Positions 23,499-34,300 of a DNA stretch of 64,000 nt are shown here, piece by piece. A program made the translations under genes and the position numbers. The notes below the pieces were generated by a model, which was not told the DNA's origin, searched no databases, and saw nothing but the letters and a program-made list of their open reading frames with translations. Within the stretch, counting starts at the first letter, position 1, and each line of letters starts with the position of its first letter. Source of the stretch: Oscillospiraceae bacterium (GTDB lineage: Bacteria; Bacillota; Clostridia; Oscillospirales; Oscillospiraceae); assembly GCA_015068455.1 (NCBI GenBank), contig SVKO01000001.1:1-64000 (forward strand), given 5' to 3'.

Positions 23499-24396
23499 TA
23501 CGGAATTCAACAAATCCCGGGTGGTCAGATACCTGCTGTGGACCTTCGGCCTTGCTTATCTCATTCAGTTCGGCGCGGCATATGTTTATCACAACACAAA
23601 ATCCCTGATCTGGCAGCTGATTGTCGCCGGCGTGATGTTCGTCCCGATGTTCGGCGTGCTGCTCGCCGGCGGCAAGCTGCGCGGCATGGGCTGGAGACTG
23701 CAGATCAAAAAGAACTGGCGGCAAATCCTGTTTGCCTGGCTTGCCCCCGCCGTCCTCACCGCCCTCGGCGCCGGACTGTATTTTCTGGTTTTCCCGGGTC
23801 ATTTCGACCTGAGCGGCGGCTACATGGCGGCCGGCGCCGGCCAGGAGGTCCTCGCGCAGATGGAGGCCCAGGGGATCACCTATCCCATCTATGTTTTGAT
23901 CACCGCGGCGTCGACCCTGACCTACGCCCCGCTTATCAACGCCTTTTTTGCCCTGGGCGAGGAGACCGGCTGGCGGGGCTTCCTGTACCCGCAGCTCAAG
24001 GCGCGATTCGGGCAGAAAACCGGCCGCCTCCTGGGCGGCGTCATCTGGGGCGCCTGGCACTGGCCCCTCATCTGGCTGATCGGCTATGAGTACGGCGCCG
24101 CGACGGGCAACCGCGCAGGCTACTTCGGCGCCCCCGTCGTCGGGATGCTGCTGTTCTGCGTGATCACCGTGGGTATGGGCATCCTGCACGACTGGCTCTA
24201 TGAGAAAAGCGGAAGCATCTGGGTGCCGTCGCTGCTGCACGGGGCGATCAACGCGGCTGGCACGATCCCCCTGGCGGTCTGCCTGACGGACACCGGCTCG
24301 GCAAGGCTCCTGGGCCCCGCCCCCATGGGTCTGCTCGCGGGTCTGCCCATGCTGATCGCCGCGGCGGCGGTGTTTTTCCGAAAAAGCAAAACCTGA
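23491..24396 (+). CDS. CPBP-family intramembrane metalloprotease
   Basis: 301 residues, about eight membrane segments. CAAX-protease/bacteriocin-processing motifs are in place: EETGWRGFLYP (motif 1, Glu-Glu..Arg), WGAWHWPLIW (motif 2, His) and LLHGAINAAG (motif 3, His-Asn). CPBP proteins process or give immunity to peptides, or cleave membrane regulators. Translationally coupled to the membrane-bound MerR regulator, which may be its partner or target (inference). Confidence 0.9.
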   Translation: MRDTEFNKSRVVRYLLWTFGLAYLIQFGAAYVYHNTKSLIWQLIVAGVMFVPMFGVLLAGGKLRGMGWRLQIKKNWRQILFAWLAPAVLTALGAGLYFLVFPGHFDLSGGYMAAGAGQEVLAQMEAQGITYPIYVLITAASTLTYAPLINAFFALGEETGWRGFLYPQLKARFGQKTGRLLGGVIWGAWHWPLIWLIGYEYGAATGNRAGYFGAPVVGMLLFCVITVGMGILHDWLYEKSGSIWVPSLLHGAINAAGTIPLAVCLTDTGSARLLGPAPMGLLAGLPMLIAAAAVFFRKSKT

Positions 24397-24400
24397 AAAA

Positions 24401-24437
24401 GACCGGCTTCGGATCGCTCCGAAGCCGGTCGTTTTTT
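24401..24437 (+). terminator. Terminator between CPBP gene and glyA
   Basis: The stem GACCGGCTTCGG (24401-24412) / CCGAAGCCGGTC (24419-24430) is followed by T6. It lies 4 bp from the convergent glyA stop and may serve both. Confidence 0.9.
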
Positions 24438-24440
24438 ATC

Positions 24441-25688
24441 TTACTCGTACAGGGGGAAACGGGTGCACAGCTCGTCCACAGCCGCCAGGATCTCGCCGCG
24501 GCTGGAATCGAAGTCGAACACGGCGCGGCAGATGAGGTCGCCGATGATCTTCATTTCCTCTTCCTTGAAGCCGCGGGTGGTGACGGCGGGGGTGCCGATG
24601 CGCACGCCGGAGGTCTCTCTGGCGCTGCGGGGATCGGCGGGGATCTTGTTCTTGTTGACGGTGATGCGCACGCGATCCAGACGCTCCTCCAGATCCCGGC
24701 CGCTGAGGTCGGTGCCGCGCAGGTCAACGAGCATCAGGTGGTTGTCCGTGCCGCCGGAGACCAGCTGCAGGCCGCCGTCGAGCAGGCTCTGGGCCAGGGT
24801 CTTGGCGTTGCGCACGATCTGCGCCTGGTATTCGGTGAACTCGGGCTGCAGGGCCTCGCCCAGGGCGATGGCCTTTGCGGCGATGATGTGCATGAGGGGG
24901 CCGCCCTGGGTGCCGGGGAAGACGGCGGAATTGATCTTCTTCGCGATGTCGGGATCGTTGGTGAGGATGATGCCGCCGCGGGGACCGCGCATGGTCTTAT
25001 GGGTGGTGGTGGTCACGACGTCGGCATAGGGGATGGGGCTGGGATGCTCACCCGCCGCCACGAGGCCGGCGATGTGGGCCATATCCACCATGAGGTAGGC
25101 GCCGACCTCGTCGGCCACCTGGCGGAAGAACTGGAAGTCGATGACGCGGGGATAGGCGGAGGCGCCGGCAATGATCATCTTGGGATGATGCTCCAGGGCC
25201 TTGGCGCGGACGTCGTCATAGTCGATCAGTCCGGTCTCGGGATTGACGCCGTAGGACACGGCATGGTAAAGCTTGCCGGAGAAGGAGGCGGGGCTGCCGT
25301 GGCTCAGATGGCCGCCGGTGGAGAGATCCATGCCCAGGATGGTGTCGCCGGTCTGGCACAGGGCCAGATAGACGGCGCTGTTGGCCTGGGAGCCGCTGTG
25401 GGGCTGGACGTTGGCGAACTTTGCACCGAAAATCTTCTTCGCCCGCTCGATGCAGACCTTCTCCGCGATATCCACGTATTCGCAGCCGCCATAGTAGCGG
25501 TGGCCGGGATAACCCTCGGCATACTTGTTGGTCAGAACCGAGTTCATGGCCGCCATAACGGCGGGGCTGACAATGTTTTCCGAAGCGATCAGCTCCAGAT
25601 TCTCACGCTGGCGCTTCAGCTCCAGGGAGAGCACGCGGGCAATCTGCGGGTCGTGCTGCGCAACGATCTTGATGGAATCCTCAACCAT
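24441..25688 (-). CDS. glyA: Serine hydroxymethyltransferase
   Basis: 415 residues, usual length. PLP enzyme that interconverts serine and glycine with transfer of the one-carbon unit to tetrahydrofolate. The PLP-lysine motif [13 protein letters not shown] is around residue 228; [20 protein letters not shown] N-terminus and [16 protein letters not shown] are textbook. AAGGAG precedes ATG 25688. Transcribed alone from its own promoter. No glycine or SAM riboswitch is apparent in the short leader. Confidence 0.98.
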   Translation of the reverse strand: MVEDSIKIVAQHDPQIARVLSLELKRQRENLELIASENIVSPAVMAAMNSVLTNKYAEGYPGHRYYGGCEYVDIAEKVCIERAKKIFGAKFANVQPHSGSQANSAVYLALCQTGDTILGMDLSTGGHLSHGSPASFSGKLYHAVSYGVNPETGLIDYDDVRAKALEHHPKMIIAGASAYPRVIDFQFFRQVADEVGAYLMVDMAHIAGLVAAGEHPSPIPYADVVTTTTHKTMRGPRGGIILTNDPDIAKKINSAVFPGTQGGPLMHIIAAKAIALGEALQPEFTEYQAQIVRNAKTLAQSLLDGGLQLVSGGTDNHLMLVDLRGTDLSGRDLEERLDRVRITVNKNKIPADPRSARETSGVRIGTPAVTTRGFKEEEMKIIGDLICRAVFDFDSSRGEILAAVDELCTRFPLYE

Positions 25689-25721
25689 GGGTCAATCTCC
25701 TTATATTTAATGATCTCATAT

Positions 25722-25750
25722 ATCTTACCACGCCCACCTGTTCGCCGCAA
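25722..25750 (-). promoter_or_regulatory. Promoter of glyA
   Basis: -35 TTGCGG (25745-25750) and -10 TAAGAT (25722-25727) on the minus strand, 17-bp spacer. Confidence 0.65.
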
Positions 25751-25855
25751 TGGCAAATGTTCGACAAAAAATAGGCGAAAAACCGCCCGTTCTTTGCCGT
25801 TTCGGGCAGGAATCATCCCGGAATGCCCCACATAGACTTTTGGGGAGGTGATCAG

Positions 25856-26131
25856 ATGGGCAACCGGATCTCAAGCCTGCGCTGCAAGGAGGTCGTGAAT
25901 GTGTGCGACGGGGCGCGTTTGGGCTATGTCAGCGACGTGGAAATCGAGCTGCCCGGAGGCCGGGTCACGGCGCTGCTGGTGCCGGGACCGTGCCGGTTCT
26001 TCGGGCTGTTCGGCAGGGACAGCGACTATCTCATCCCCTGGGGCTGCATCCGGCGCATCGGCGAGGACATCATTCTGGTGGATGTGCCCCTGGAAAGCGC
26101 CAAAACGCCGCGTCCGCGCCGCTGGAGTTAA
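25856..26131 (+). CDS. YlmC/YmxH-family sporulation protein (PRC-barrel)
   Basis: 91 residues with a single PRC-barrel-like fold: LRCKEVVNVCDGARLGYVSD, VEIELPGGRVTALLVPG and YLIPWGCIRRIGEDIILVDV. YlmC/YmxH proteins are conserved in endospore formers; the mechanism is not established. ATG 25856 follows GGGGAGGTGATC. Monocistronic, divergent from glyA. Confidence 0.85.
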   Translation: MGNRISSLRCKEVVNVCDGARLGYVSDVEIELPGGRVTALLVPGPCRFFGLFGRDSDYLIPWGCIRRIGEDIILVDVPLESAKTPRPRRWS

Positions 26132-26170
26132 AAAAGATTGAAAAAAAGTCAAAAAAAGTGAAAAAAGCCC

Positions 26171-26199
26171 TTGCGAAATGGGAAAACTTTCGATATAAT
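26171..26199 (+). promoter_or_regulatory. Promoter of rpsB-tsf
   Basis: -35 TTGCGA (26171-26176) and -10 TATAAT (26194-26199), 17-bp spacer. It leaves a leader of roughly 125 nt before rpsB in which I see no known regulatory RNA. Confidence 0.8.
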
Positions 26200-26332
26200 A
26201 TGCAGTGCTGTGCTCTGCACAGACATTTAGAGCCCACACACCCGGGGATCTTTTTGCTGCAGTGCCGCAACGCGGTCGGCGGAGGAAATGACGCGGGTGG
26301 AGGTCAAAACAAAAATAAAGGAGATTATCAAA

Positions 26333-27076
26333 ATGGCAGTCGTATCTATGAAGCAATTGCTCGAAGCCGGCGTGCATTTCGGTCATCAGACCCGCCGCTG
26401 GAACCCCAAGATGGCCCAGTACATCTACACGGAGCGCAACGGGATCTATATCATCGATCTGCAGAAGACCGTGAAGAAGCTGGAAGAGGCCTATTCCTTC
26501 GTCCGCGAGCTGGCCGCCAACGGCGAGTCCATCCTCTTCGTCGGCACCAAGAAGCAGGCCCAGGACGCCATCAAGGAAGAGTCCGAGAAGGTCGGCCAGT
26601 TCTATGTCAACGCCCGCTGGCTCGGCGGCATGCTGACCAACTTCAAGACCATGCGCACCCGCATCGACCGTCTGGCCCAGCTGCGCAAGATGGAAGCCGA
26701 CGGCACCTTCGCCATGCTTCCCAAGAAGGAAGTCATCAAGCATCAGGGCGAGATCGCCAAGCTCGAGAAGTACCTCGGCGGCGTGAAGGACATGAAGAAG
26801 CTCCCCGGCGCCGTGTTCGTCGTTGACCCCCGCAAGGAGCGCAACGCCATCGCCGAAGCCCGCAAGCTGCACATCCCCATCGTTGCCATCGTCGACACCA
26901 ACTGCGACCCCGATGAGGTCGATTACGTTATCCCCGGCAATGACGACGCCATCCGCGCCATCCGCCTGATCGCCGCCACCATGGCCAACGCGGTCACCGA
27001 AGGCCGTCAGGGCGAAGTCCTCACCGAGGCTCCCGCCGCCGAAGCTCCCGAAGCCGAGGCTCCTGCCGCGGAATGA
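26333..27076 (+). CDS. rpsB: Ribosomal protein uS2
   Basis: 247 residues. Sequence throughout is uS2: [78 protein letters not shown]. The C-terminus carries a short Ala/Glu/Pro tail common in Clostridia. ATG 26333 lies after AAAGGAGAT; the further upstream start is not used. Operon with tsf. Confidence 0.98.
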   Translation: MAVVSMKQLLEAGVHFGHQTRRWNPKMAQYIYTERNGIYIIDLQKTVKKLEEAYSFVRELAANGESILFVGTKKQAQDAIKEESEKVGQFYVNARWLGGMLTNFKTMRTRIDRLAQLRKMEADGTFAMLPKKEVIKHQGEIAKLEKYLGGVKDMKKLPGAVFVVDPRKERNAIAEARKLHIPIVAIVDTNCDPDEVDYVIPGNDDAIRAIRLIAATMANAVTEGRQGEVLTEAPAAEAPEAEAPAAE

Positions 27077-27114
27077 TCCGCACCACCAAAGATCATAATT
27101 AGGAGGATACTACC

Positions 27115-28035
27115 ATGGCATTTACTGCTGCTGATGTTAAGAAACTGCGTGAAATGACCAACGTTGGCATGATGGACTGCAAGAAGGCCCTCGCCGAGAA
27201 CGACGGCGACATGGATAAGGCCGTCGAGTGGCTCCGTGAAAAGGGCCTGGCCAAGGCTGCCAAGAAGTCCAGCCGCATCGCCGCCGAGGGCATGGCCTAT
27301 GCCGTCGTCGAGGATGGCATCGGCGTGGTCGTGGAAGTCAACGCCGAGACCGACTTCGCTTCCAAGACTCCCGTTTTCGTTGAGTTCGTCAAGGATATCG
27401 CCAAGGTCGTCAAGGACAATGATCCCGCCGACGTCGAGGCGCTCAAGGCCTGCAAGTACCCCGGCAGCGAGCTGACCGTCGCCGAAATGATCCCCGAGAA
27501 GGTCATGGTCATCGGTGAGAACCTGCAGATCCGCCGCTTCGCCCGCTTCGACAAGAACACCTCCGTGTCCTATGTCCATGCCGGCGGCAAGATCGGCGTG
27601 CTGGTCAACCTGGAGGTCTCCGACGGCATCGACGCCACCACCGTCGGCAAGGACGTCGCCATGCAGATCGCCGCTCTGAACCCCAGATTCTGGGACAAGA
27701 GCCTCGTGACCCAGAACGTGCTGGACGAGGAGAAGAAGATCCTCGTGGCCCAGATGGACAACGATCCCAAGATGGCCTCCAAGCCCGCCCAGGTCAAGGA
27801 GAAGATCGCGGCCGGCAAGATCAACAAGTTCTTTGAAGAGAACTGCCTGCTCCAGCAGCCCTTCGTCAAGGACGGCAGCCTGAGCGTGGAAAAGTATATC
27901 GCCTCCAGCGCCAAGGCTCTGGGCGGCGCCATCAAGTTCGTCGACGCCATCCGCTTTGAGAAGGGCGAGGGCATCGAGAAGAAGCAGGAAGACTTCGCCG
28001 CCGAAGTCGCTGCGCAGATGAACGCCGGCAAGTAA
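27115..28035 (+). CDS. tsf: Translation elongation factor Ts
   Basis: 306 residues, full length. Nucleotide exchange factor for EF-Tu. The N-terminal UBA-like domain has VKKLREMTNVGMMDCKKAL and the core contains VEVNAETDFASKTPVF, the EF-Tu contact, and the paired coiled-coil region. Follows rpsB by 38 bp with AGGAGGATACTACC before ATG 27115; ends at a strong terminator. Confidence 0.98.
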   Translation: MAFTAADVKKLREMTNVGMMDCKKALAENDGDMDKAVEWLREKGLAKAAKKSSRIAAEGMAYAVVEDGIGVVVEVNAETDFASKTPVFVEFVKDIAKVVKDNDPADVEALKACKYPGSELTVAEMIPEKVMVIGENLQIRRFARFDKNTSVSYVHAGGKIGVLVNLEVSDGIDATTVGKDVAMQIAALNPRFWDKSLVTQNVLDEEKKILVAQMDNDPKMASKPAQVKEKIAAGKINKFFEENCLLQQPFVKDGSLSVEKYIASSAKALGGAIKFVDAIRFEKGEGIEKKQEDFAAEVAAQMNAGK

Positions 28036-28055
28036 GCCAAATCCAATAACAAAAA

Positions 28056-28091
28056 CCGCCTGTGGACGAATCGTCCACAGGCGGATTTTTT
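28056..28091 (+). terminator. Terminator of rpsB-tsf
   Basis: The 14-bp stem CCGCCTGTGGACGA (28056-28069) / TCGTCCACAGGCGG (28071-28084) is followed by ATTTTTT. Confidence 0.93.
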
Positions 28092-28115
28092 CCCCATAAG
28101 CCGCAGCGCGCAATC

Positions 28116-28164
28116 GCTCCCTCCGGGAGGGAGCTGGCTCCGCCGCAGGCGGAGACTGAGGGAG
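28116..28164. repeat. Compound palindromic intergenic repeat
   Basis: GCTCCCTC/GAGGGAGC hairpin (28116-28134), then CTCCGCC-GCA-GGCGGAG (28138-28154), closed by CTGAGGGAG. The double-hairpin plan with CTCCCTC ends is typical of dispersed intergenic repeats seen in many gut Clostridia. This is a single copy in the window and is not transposase-bearing. Confidence 0.7.
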
Positions 28165-28328
28165 TATAGCGAATGGTCTGATGCCGCTTGGCACCAATCA
28201 ACACGCATATAGTGCATTTTCTTGACCTGACAGAGCGTCGGCAGTTCACGACAGAGGCGTGAGGGCCCGCCGGAGGCATGACTCATCCCGGGTATCGCAG
28301 GATCCGGATTCCTGCAGAAAAAAGAAAT

Positions 28329-28354
28329 GCCGGGGCTGCGGATGCAGCCCCGGC
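28329..28354 (-). terminator. Terminator of the SGNH-GH3-SLH gene
   Basis: The 11-bp stem GCCGGGGCTGC (28329-28339) / GCAGCCCCGGC (28344-28354) is followed on the minus strand by ATTTCTTTTTTC. Confidence 0.85.
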
Positions 28355-28399
28355 TGGTTTCATTTATGCGGTTGTTTCATCCTTCAGAAGCGTTCGCTC

Positions 28400-31300
28400 T
28401 TATTCGGCGGTTGCTCTGTACAGGAAGGTCACGACCTGGCCTCTCGTGCAGGTGGCTTCCGGGCCGAAGGTGGTGGCGGTCATGCCGTTGGTGACCTCGT
28501 TCTCCACGGCCCAGGCCACAGCCTTCTCATAGAAGGCGCCGGCCTTGAGGTCGGTGAACGGGGTCTGCGTGCTCTTGGGTGCGGGTTCACCCTTGAAGCG
28601 CCACAGGAAGGTCACGATCTGGCCGCGGTTGCACTTGCCGTCGGGTGCGAAGGTGGTGTCCGTCATGCCCTTGGTGATGCCTTCCTCCACGGCCCAGGCC
28701 ACGGCCTTCTCATAGAAGGCGCCCGGCTTGAGGTCGGTGAACGGGGTCTGCGTGCTCTTGGGCTCCGGCTCACCGGCGGCGCGCCACAGGAAGGTCACCA
28801 CGTGGCCTCTGGTGCAGGCGTTGTCGGGGCCGAAGTGGGTATCGTCGGTGCCCTTGGTGATCTGCGGATCGGCATTGAAGGCCCAGTAGACGGGATCGAA
28901 GTAGAACTTGCCGGGATCCTTCACATCCTCGAACAGGAAGGGCTCAGGGCCGATAGCTTCCTTCAGCGCCTCGATCGCCGCATCAACGGCATCCTGCGTG
29001 GCGTCCTCATCAGCCATAACGGCCTCGGCTGCATCAATGGCCGCCTGAATGGCAGCAGCACTTTCCTCGGTGTACTGGCTGAGATCAAGGGCCTTGGCTT
29101 CCTCAATGGCCTTGGCAAGCTCGTCCTTGTTCACCACGTTGGGCGCGTCGGCGGAAACCTTGATGGTCTTCGTGGCGGAAGCGGTGGTAGCGCCCTCCTT
29201 GATGGTGACGGTCACGGTGACGTCCTTCTCCTCTGCGGGCACGGTGACCTTGCCGTCGGCGGCGATCACAGCGGGATCGCTGGAGACGACGGTCAGCTCA
29301 TAGCCGTGGGGGATGGGCGAGAAGCGCAGATCTTCCTTCGTGGCGTCGGGCAGATCGGCGGCCACATAGTCGGCCACGTTCTGGGCCGCCCAGGTGAGCA
29401 TATCGGGCATGTTGTACTGCTCCACGCCGCCGGCGGAGGTGACGCAGACGAACTCGTAGTAAGCTTCCGCGGTGGAAAGCAGGCCGAGCTTGGGATTGGC
29501 AAAGAGCTTGTCATCCACGGTGCCGACGGTCTTGTACTCCAGGCCGTCCTGCGACCAGGACTCGGTGATGATGTTGTCCTTGCTCTCGAGCTTGAGGTAA
29601 AGGGTGACGCTGCCGTCGGCCGCGGCGACAGGCGCCTCGGGGATCACGGCGGTGTTGTTCTCCGGGCTCTCGCTCAGGATCAGCATCGGCATCTGTCCCT
29701 CGGCGGGCGCGGTCGGGCAGAACACCTTGGCCACGACGGCCCAGTTGCCCATGCCGGGCATGAGGTACAGATCCTTGAAGCCGCCTTCGCCGCTCTGGGC
29801 GGGCATCACGATGCCCTTGCCCTTTTCGACCTTGGAGCCGGACTTGTTCTCGATCTCCCAGAGATCCTCGGCATAATCGCCGTCGGCGAAGTAGTCGTCC
29901 TCCACGGTGTGGTTGAAGCTCAGCTTGTAGGTCAGGGTCTTGCTGCCTGCGGTGGCGGTGACAGTGGCGGTGCCGAAGGGCCCGGTAAGCTGCTCGACTT
30001 TGACCTTGGTGGAGCTGTTGCCGGCCTTGGCGGCCACAACGGGAACCTTCGTGCTGTCCTTGGCAACCTCGAAGTTGTAGACATAGACGCCGTCAATCAG
30101 GCCAACGGAATCGCCGTCAACGGTGATGGAGTTGATGGCAGGATCCTCGACCTCGCCGCCACCGCCGCCCTCGAAGGTCAGGGACTTCAGGGTGAACTTG
30201 TAGCCGGTGGTCATGCCGGTGTAGGCGTCGATGAGGATCTCATCGGCCTCGATGCCGGTGGACTCGTAGGTAAAGATCTCGGTGAATTCCTCACCGTCGT
30301 CGGAGCGGTAGCAGATGTAGCTGTCGCCCACCTTCTCGATGCGCAGGTAGTAGGTCTTGCCGGTGGTATCGAAGCCGGGCGAACTGGATCTCTGCTCCTC
30401 GGTGATGGCGCCGTCGGTGCGGATGAAGTCCTGCATGGCGCCGTCGCCGCCGCGGATACCCACCATGTTCTGGTTGTCGCCGCCCATGGAGGCGAAGAAG
30501 CCGAAGAACTGATAGTAGCCGTTGGCCGCGCCGTTGGTGTCGAATTCGGTCTCCAGGGTCGCGGTCCAGTCGCCGGAGACGGGTACGCGCACAACGTCGA
30601 TGTCCTGCTCGGCAATACTCTGCTTGGCCGGCTCGATGCCGCCCTGGCTGGAAACCAGCGCCAGGCCGACGCCTTCCTCGACCTCACTCTGACTCTGGCC
30701 GGAGATCTCATACTTGCCGGCGTCGGCTTCGGTGGTGAAGTCGATGCTGGGCAGGCCGGAGGACTGCTGCACATACTCATAGAGCTTGATGGAGCTGCCG
30801 GAGGTCTGGGGATCCCAGGAGCCGGTGGCAATGTACTGGGCATTGAAGCCGGTCTCCGCGCCGACCATGGGATAATAGCCTCTGGAGCTGGAGCCGTTCA
30901 GATAAAGGGTGTAGGCGCCGTCTTCCTCCGTGCGGCCGGTCAGGGACCAGGTGAAGTAGCGCGAATTTGCGGCGTCGTATTCCGCAAGCGACAGCGGCAG
31001 GGCTCCGCCGCCGGACCCGCGGCGCACGCTGTTGCCGTCGCCGTTGGAGATGAGGTACAGATCGTTGCCGTCTCCGGCGGGATCGACGCCCTCCGCCGGC
31101 TGGAAGGTCCAAAGCACAGTGTCATCGATGTCACCGGTGACGGTATCGCCGCTGACGGTGACCTCCGTGGCGCCGAGGGTGTCGCCGGATGCCTGCGCGT
31201 TGAGCGCATACGTGTCATCGGCCACGATGACATAGGTGCCGCCGGGCTTGACCTCGGACGCCAGCACATAGCCGCCGCCGGAGGCTTTGACCTTGAAGTT

Positions 31301-34300
31301 GATCTCATAGGTGGCGGTGACGCCGGAATCGGGATCCTTGGTGGTGATGGTGCAGACGCCGGGCAGGGTCTTGACCTGATCGATCCTGATCTTGAGATCG
31401 GGGTTGGAAGCGGTGGCAGCAACCACGGGCTTGTGGGCCTTGGAATCCAGGGTCACATTGTACTTGTACTTGTCGGGGCTGAACTTGGCAATGGGCTCGC
31501 CGTCGATGGTGATGCCGTCGAGCTTGACGTTGGACATGACGTAGACGACGAAGTCGGTGGTGACGGTGTGGCCGTCTTTTTCACCGGTGACGGTGATGGT
31601 GGCGACGCCGGGACCGGCGGCGGTGATCTTGTCGCCCTCGACCTTGGCAACCTCGGGACGGTTGGACTCGTAGGTGAAGGTCATGCCCTCGGGCAGCGGG
31701 GTGCTGCTGAGGGACTTGATGATGGAGGTCTGCTCCTTGATGATGTAGCCATAGAGCTTCTCGTTGTTCATGGCAACGGTCAGCTGCGGGTTGATGGTGG
31801 CGCCCTTGTCGAAGATGATGCGCTGCTCGATGCCGAGGGCCTCATCGCCTTCCTGGTTGGGCTTGGCCGACAGAACCACGGGATACTCATCCATGGCGCC
31901 GGAGACGGTGAAGTCGGCGGTGAGGTTCGCGTGGGCGCTGTCCTCGCCTACCTGGATCTGATACTTGCCGGTGTCGACCTCGAACTTGTCGGCCTCTTCA
32001 TTGTAGTAGGCAAGATCGGGGATCTTGACCTCGAGCGCGACGGTCTTGGTCTGGCCGGGCTGGAGCTCGAACTTGTCGAAGCCCTCAAGGCGGCGGATCG
32101 GGCGGTTGAGCTCGGCGGGGGCGTCGGGCTGGGCAACGTAGAGCTGCGCCACGTCCTTGCCGGCCACGGTGCCGGTGTTCTTGACGTCGAAGGTGACCTT
32201 GACGGTATCGTTGGCGTCATAGGCGGTCTTGTCGATCTTCAGGTTGGAGTAGGCGAAGGTGGTATAGCTCAGGCCGTAGCCGAAGGGATAGGAGACGGGC
32301 ACGGTGCCGTCATAGTACATGTAGGTGCGGCCGTGGCTGCCGTTGGTGGCATAGAGGTTGTAGTCACGGATGCCGGGGATGTCGTTCATGCTCTGATGCC
32401 AGGTGGCGGTCAGATGGCCGGAGGGGTTGACCTTGCCGGTGATGACATGGCCGAAGCCCACGCCCTTGCGGATGCCGCCGAAGCTGGACCACAGGATGGC
32501 CGCGACGTCGTTCTCAAAGGCGGTGACGGTCATGGGGCCGCAGGTCTCCATCACGCAGACGGTATTGGGGTTCATCTTGCCGACGTTGGAGATGAGCTGC
32601 GCCTGGTTGTTGGGCAGATCGGTGTTGGAGCGGTCTCTGCCCTCGGAGGAGTAGCCGCTGCCGGTGCCGGTGACCACGATGACGGCGTCCGCGGCACGGA
32701 TGGCGTCCTCATTGGAGATGGTGTTGGAGTTGATCCGGGTGACGGTGGCGTCGGGATTGACGTCCTTGATGGCCTGCTCGATGCCGGGGCCGATCCAGAT
32801 GCGCCACTTGTCGTCCTCGGCATGGCGCTGCTCGGAGGAGTACAGGCCGAGGTAAGAGTTGGTCTGGTGCTCGCCGATGATGACGACCTTGTAGTCGCCG
32901 GTGGCGGGGATCTGCAGAGGCAGAACGCCGTTGTTCTTGAGCATGACGACGCCCTCGTCCACTTCCCTGTCAACGACTGCGATACGCTCGGGCGTATAGT
33001 TGTTGATGCCGCGGGCGGCCTGGTCGGCCATGCGCTCGTTGGCGGCGGCGGTCCAGGGATTCTCCTCGTCGAACTCACCGGTGGCGATACGGGCGGTCAT
33101 CAGACGGTGGACGGACACGTCGATGGTATTCTCGGTGAAGGTGCCCTTATCGGTCTGCACGCCGGCGCTGACCATCTGCGTTGCCAGCTGGTTGTAGTCA
33201 CCGACATTTGCAGAGATGCCGGAGTTGCACTCCAGATCTTCGCCGTGGGCCAGGGCGCCGGCCATCTGCTCCACGGAAGTGAGCTTGGCGCCGGTGCGGG
33301 GGTTGGTGTAGTTCAGGTTGGAGATGGTCTTGGCGGAGTCGCAGTCGGAGGTGATATGACCCGTGAAGCCGAAGGTCTGACGCAGCAGGGTGTCCATCAG
33401 ATAGGAGCTGTAGGAGCAGGGCTCCTTGTTGACGTAGCTGTAGGCCGTCATGACCGAGCGGACGTCGGAAGCGCGGATAACGTCGCGGTAGGGGGCGACA
33501 TAGTACTCACGCAGGGCGCGCAGGTCCACATTGTCCGCACCGCCGCTGGTACGGATGGCCTCGGTGTTGTTGGCGGTGTAGTGCTTGATGGTGGTCAGGG
33601 ACTTGAGATAGCCGTTGGGGTCCAGGGGATTGCCGTCCTGGTCCTTGCCCTCCATGCCCAGGACGAACTGGGTGCCCATGGTGGCGTTGAGCAGGGGATC
33701 CTCGGAGTAGGCTTCCTCGTTGCGGCCCCAGCGGGGGTCGCGCTGCATGTTGATGGTGGGGGAATAGAAGTTCAGGTTGATGCAGTTGCCCAGTTCATTT
33801 TTGCGGGATCGCTCGCGGATCTCATCGGCGATGAGGGTCGCGCCCTCATAATAGAGGTCGGGGTTCCAGGTGGAGCCCATGGTCAGGCTCTGGGCATAGC
33901 TGACGTTGTCCTTGGTGCCCTCGGACTGGGGATTCTCATTGTCGCGGAGCAGGCCGTGCAGGGCCTCGGCCCACCAGGAGTAATGGCTCAGGTCCTTCGT
34001 GGCGGGCACGTTCATGGCGCCGCCGCCGAGCTGGGAGGCGGGGATGGCCGCCGCGCGCTCGACCAGCTGGGAGGCCTTCTGCTGCAGGCTCATGCGGGCG
34101 ATCAGGTCCGCGGCACGCTCGGCGAAGGAATAGCTGGTGTCCTCATAGATGGGGATGCCGGGCTCGGGGGGAGGATCATCGCCGGGATCGGTGCCGCCCG
34201 CTTCGGCCAGGATAAAGTCCGCCACGAACTTGCCGATGGCGGCATGGCCGGCCTCGTTGGGATGGATGTTGTCGGGGAAATCCGATGCCATATCGCTGGT

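Larger units (their letters stand above)
28092..28399. other. 308-bp intergenic region between tsf and the SGNH-GH3 gene
   Basis: Contains the dispersed palindromic repeat at 28116-28164, then about 160 bp in which I recognise nothing (no credible ORF with a ribosome binding site), and a terminator hairpin for the convergent gene. Confidence 0.6.
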
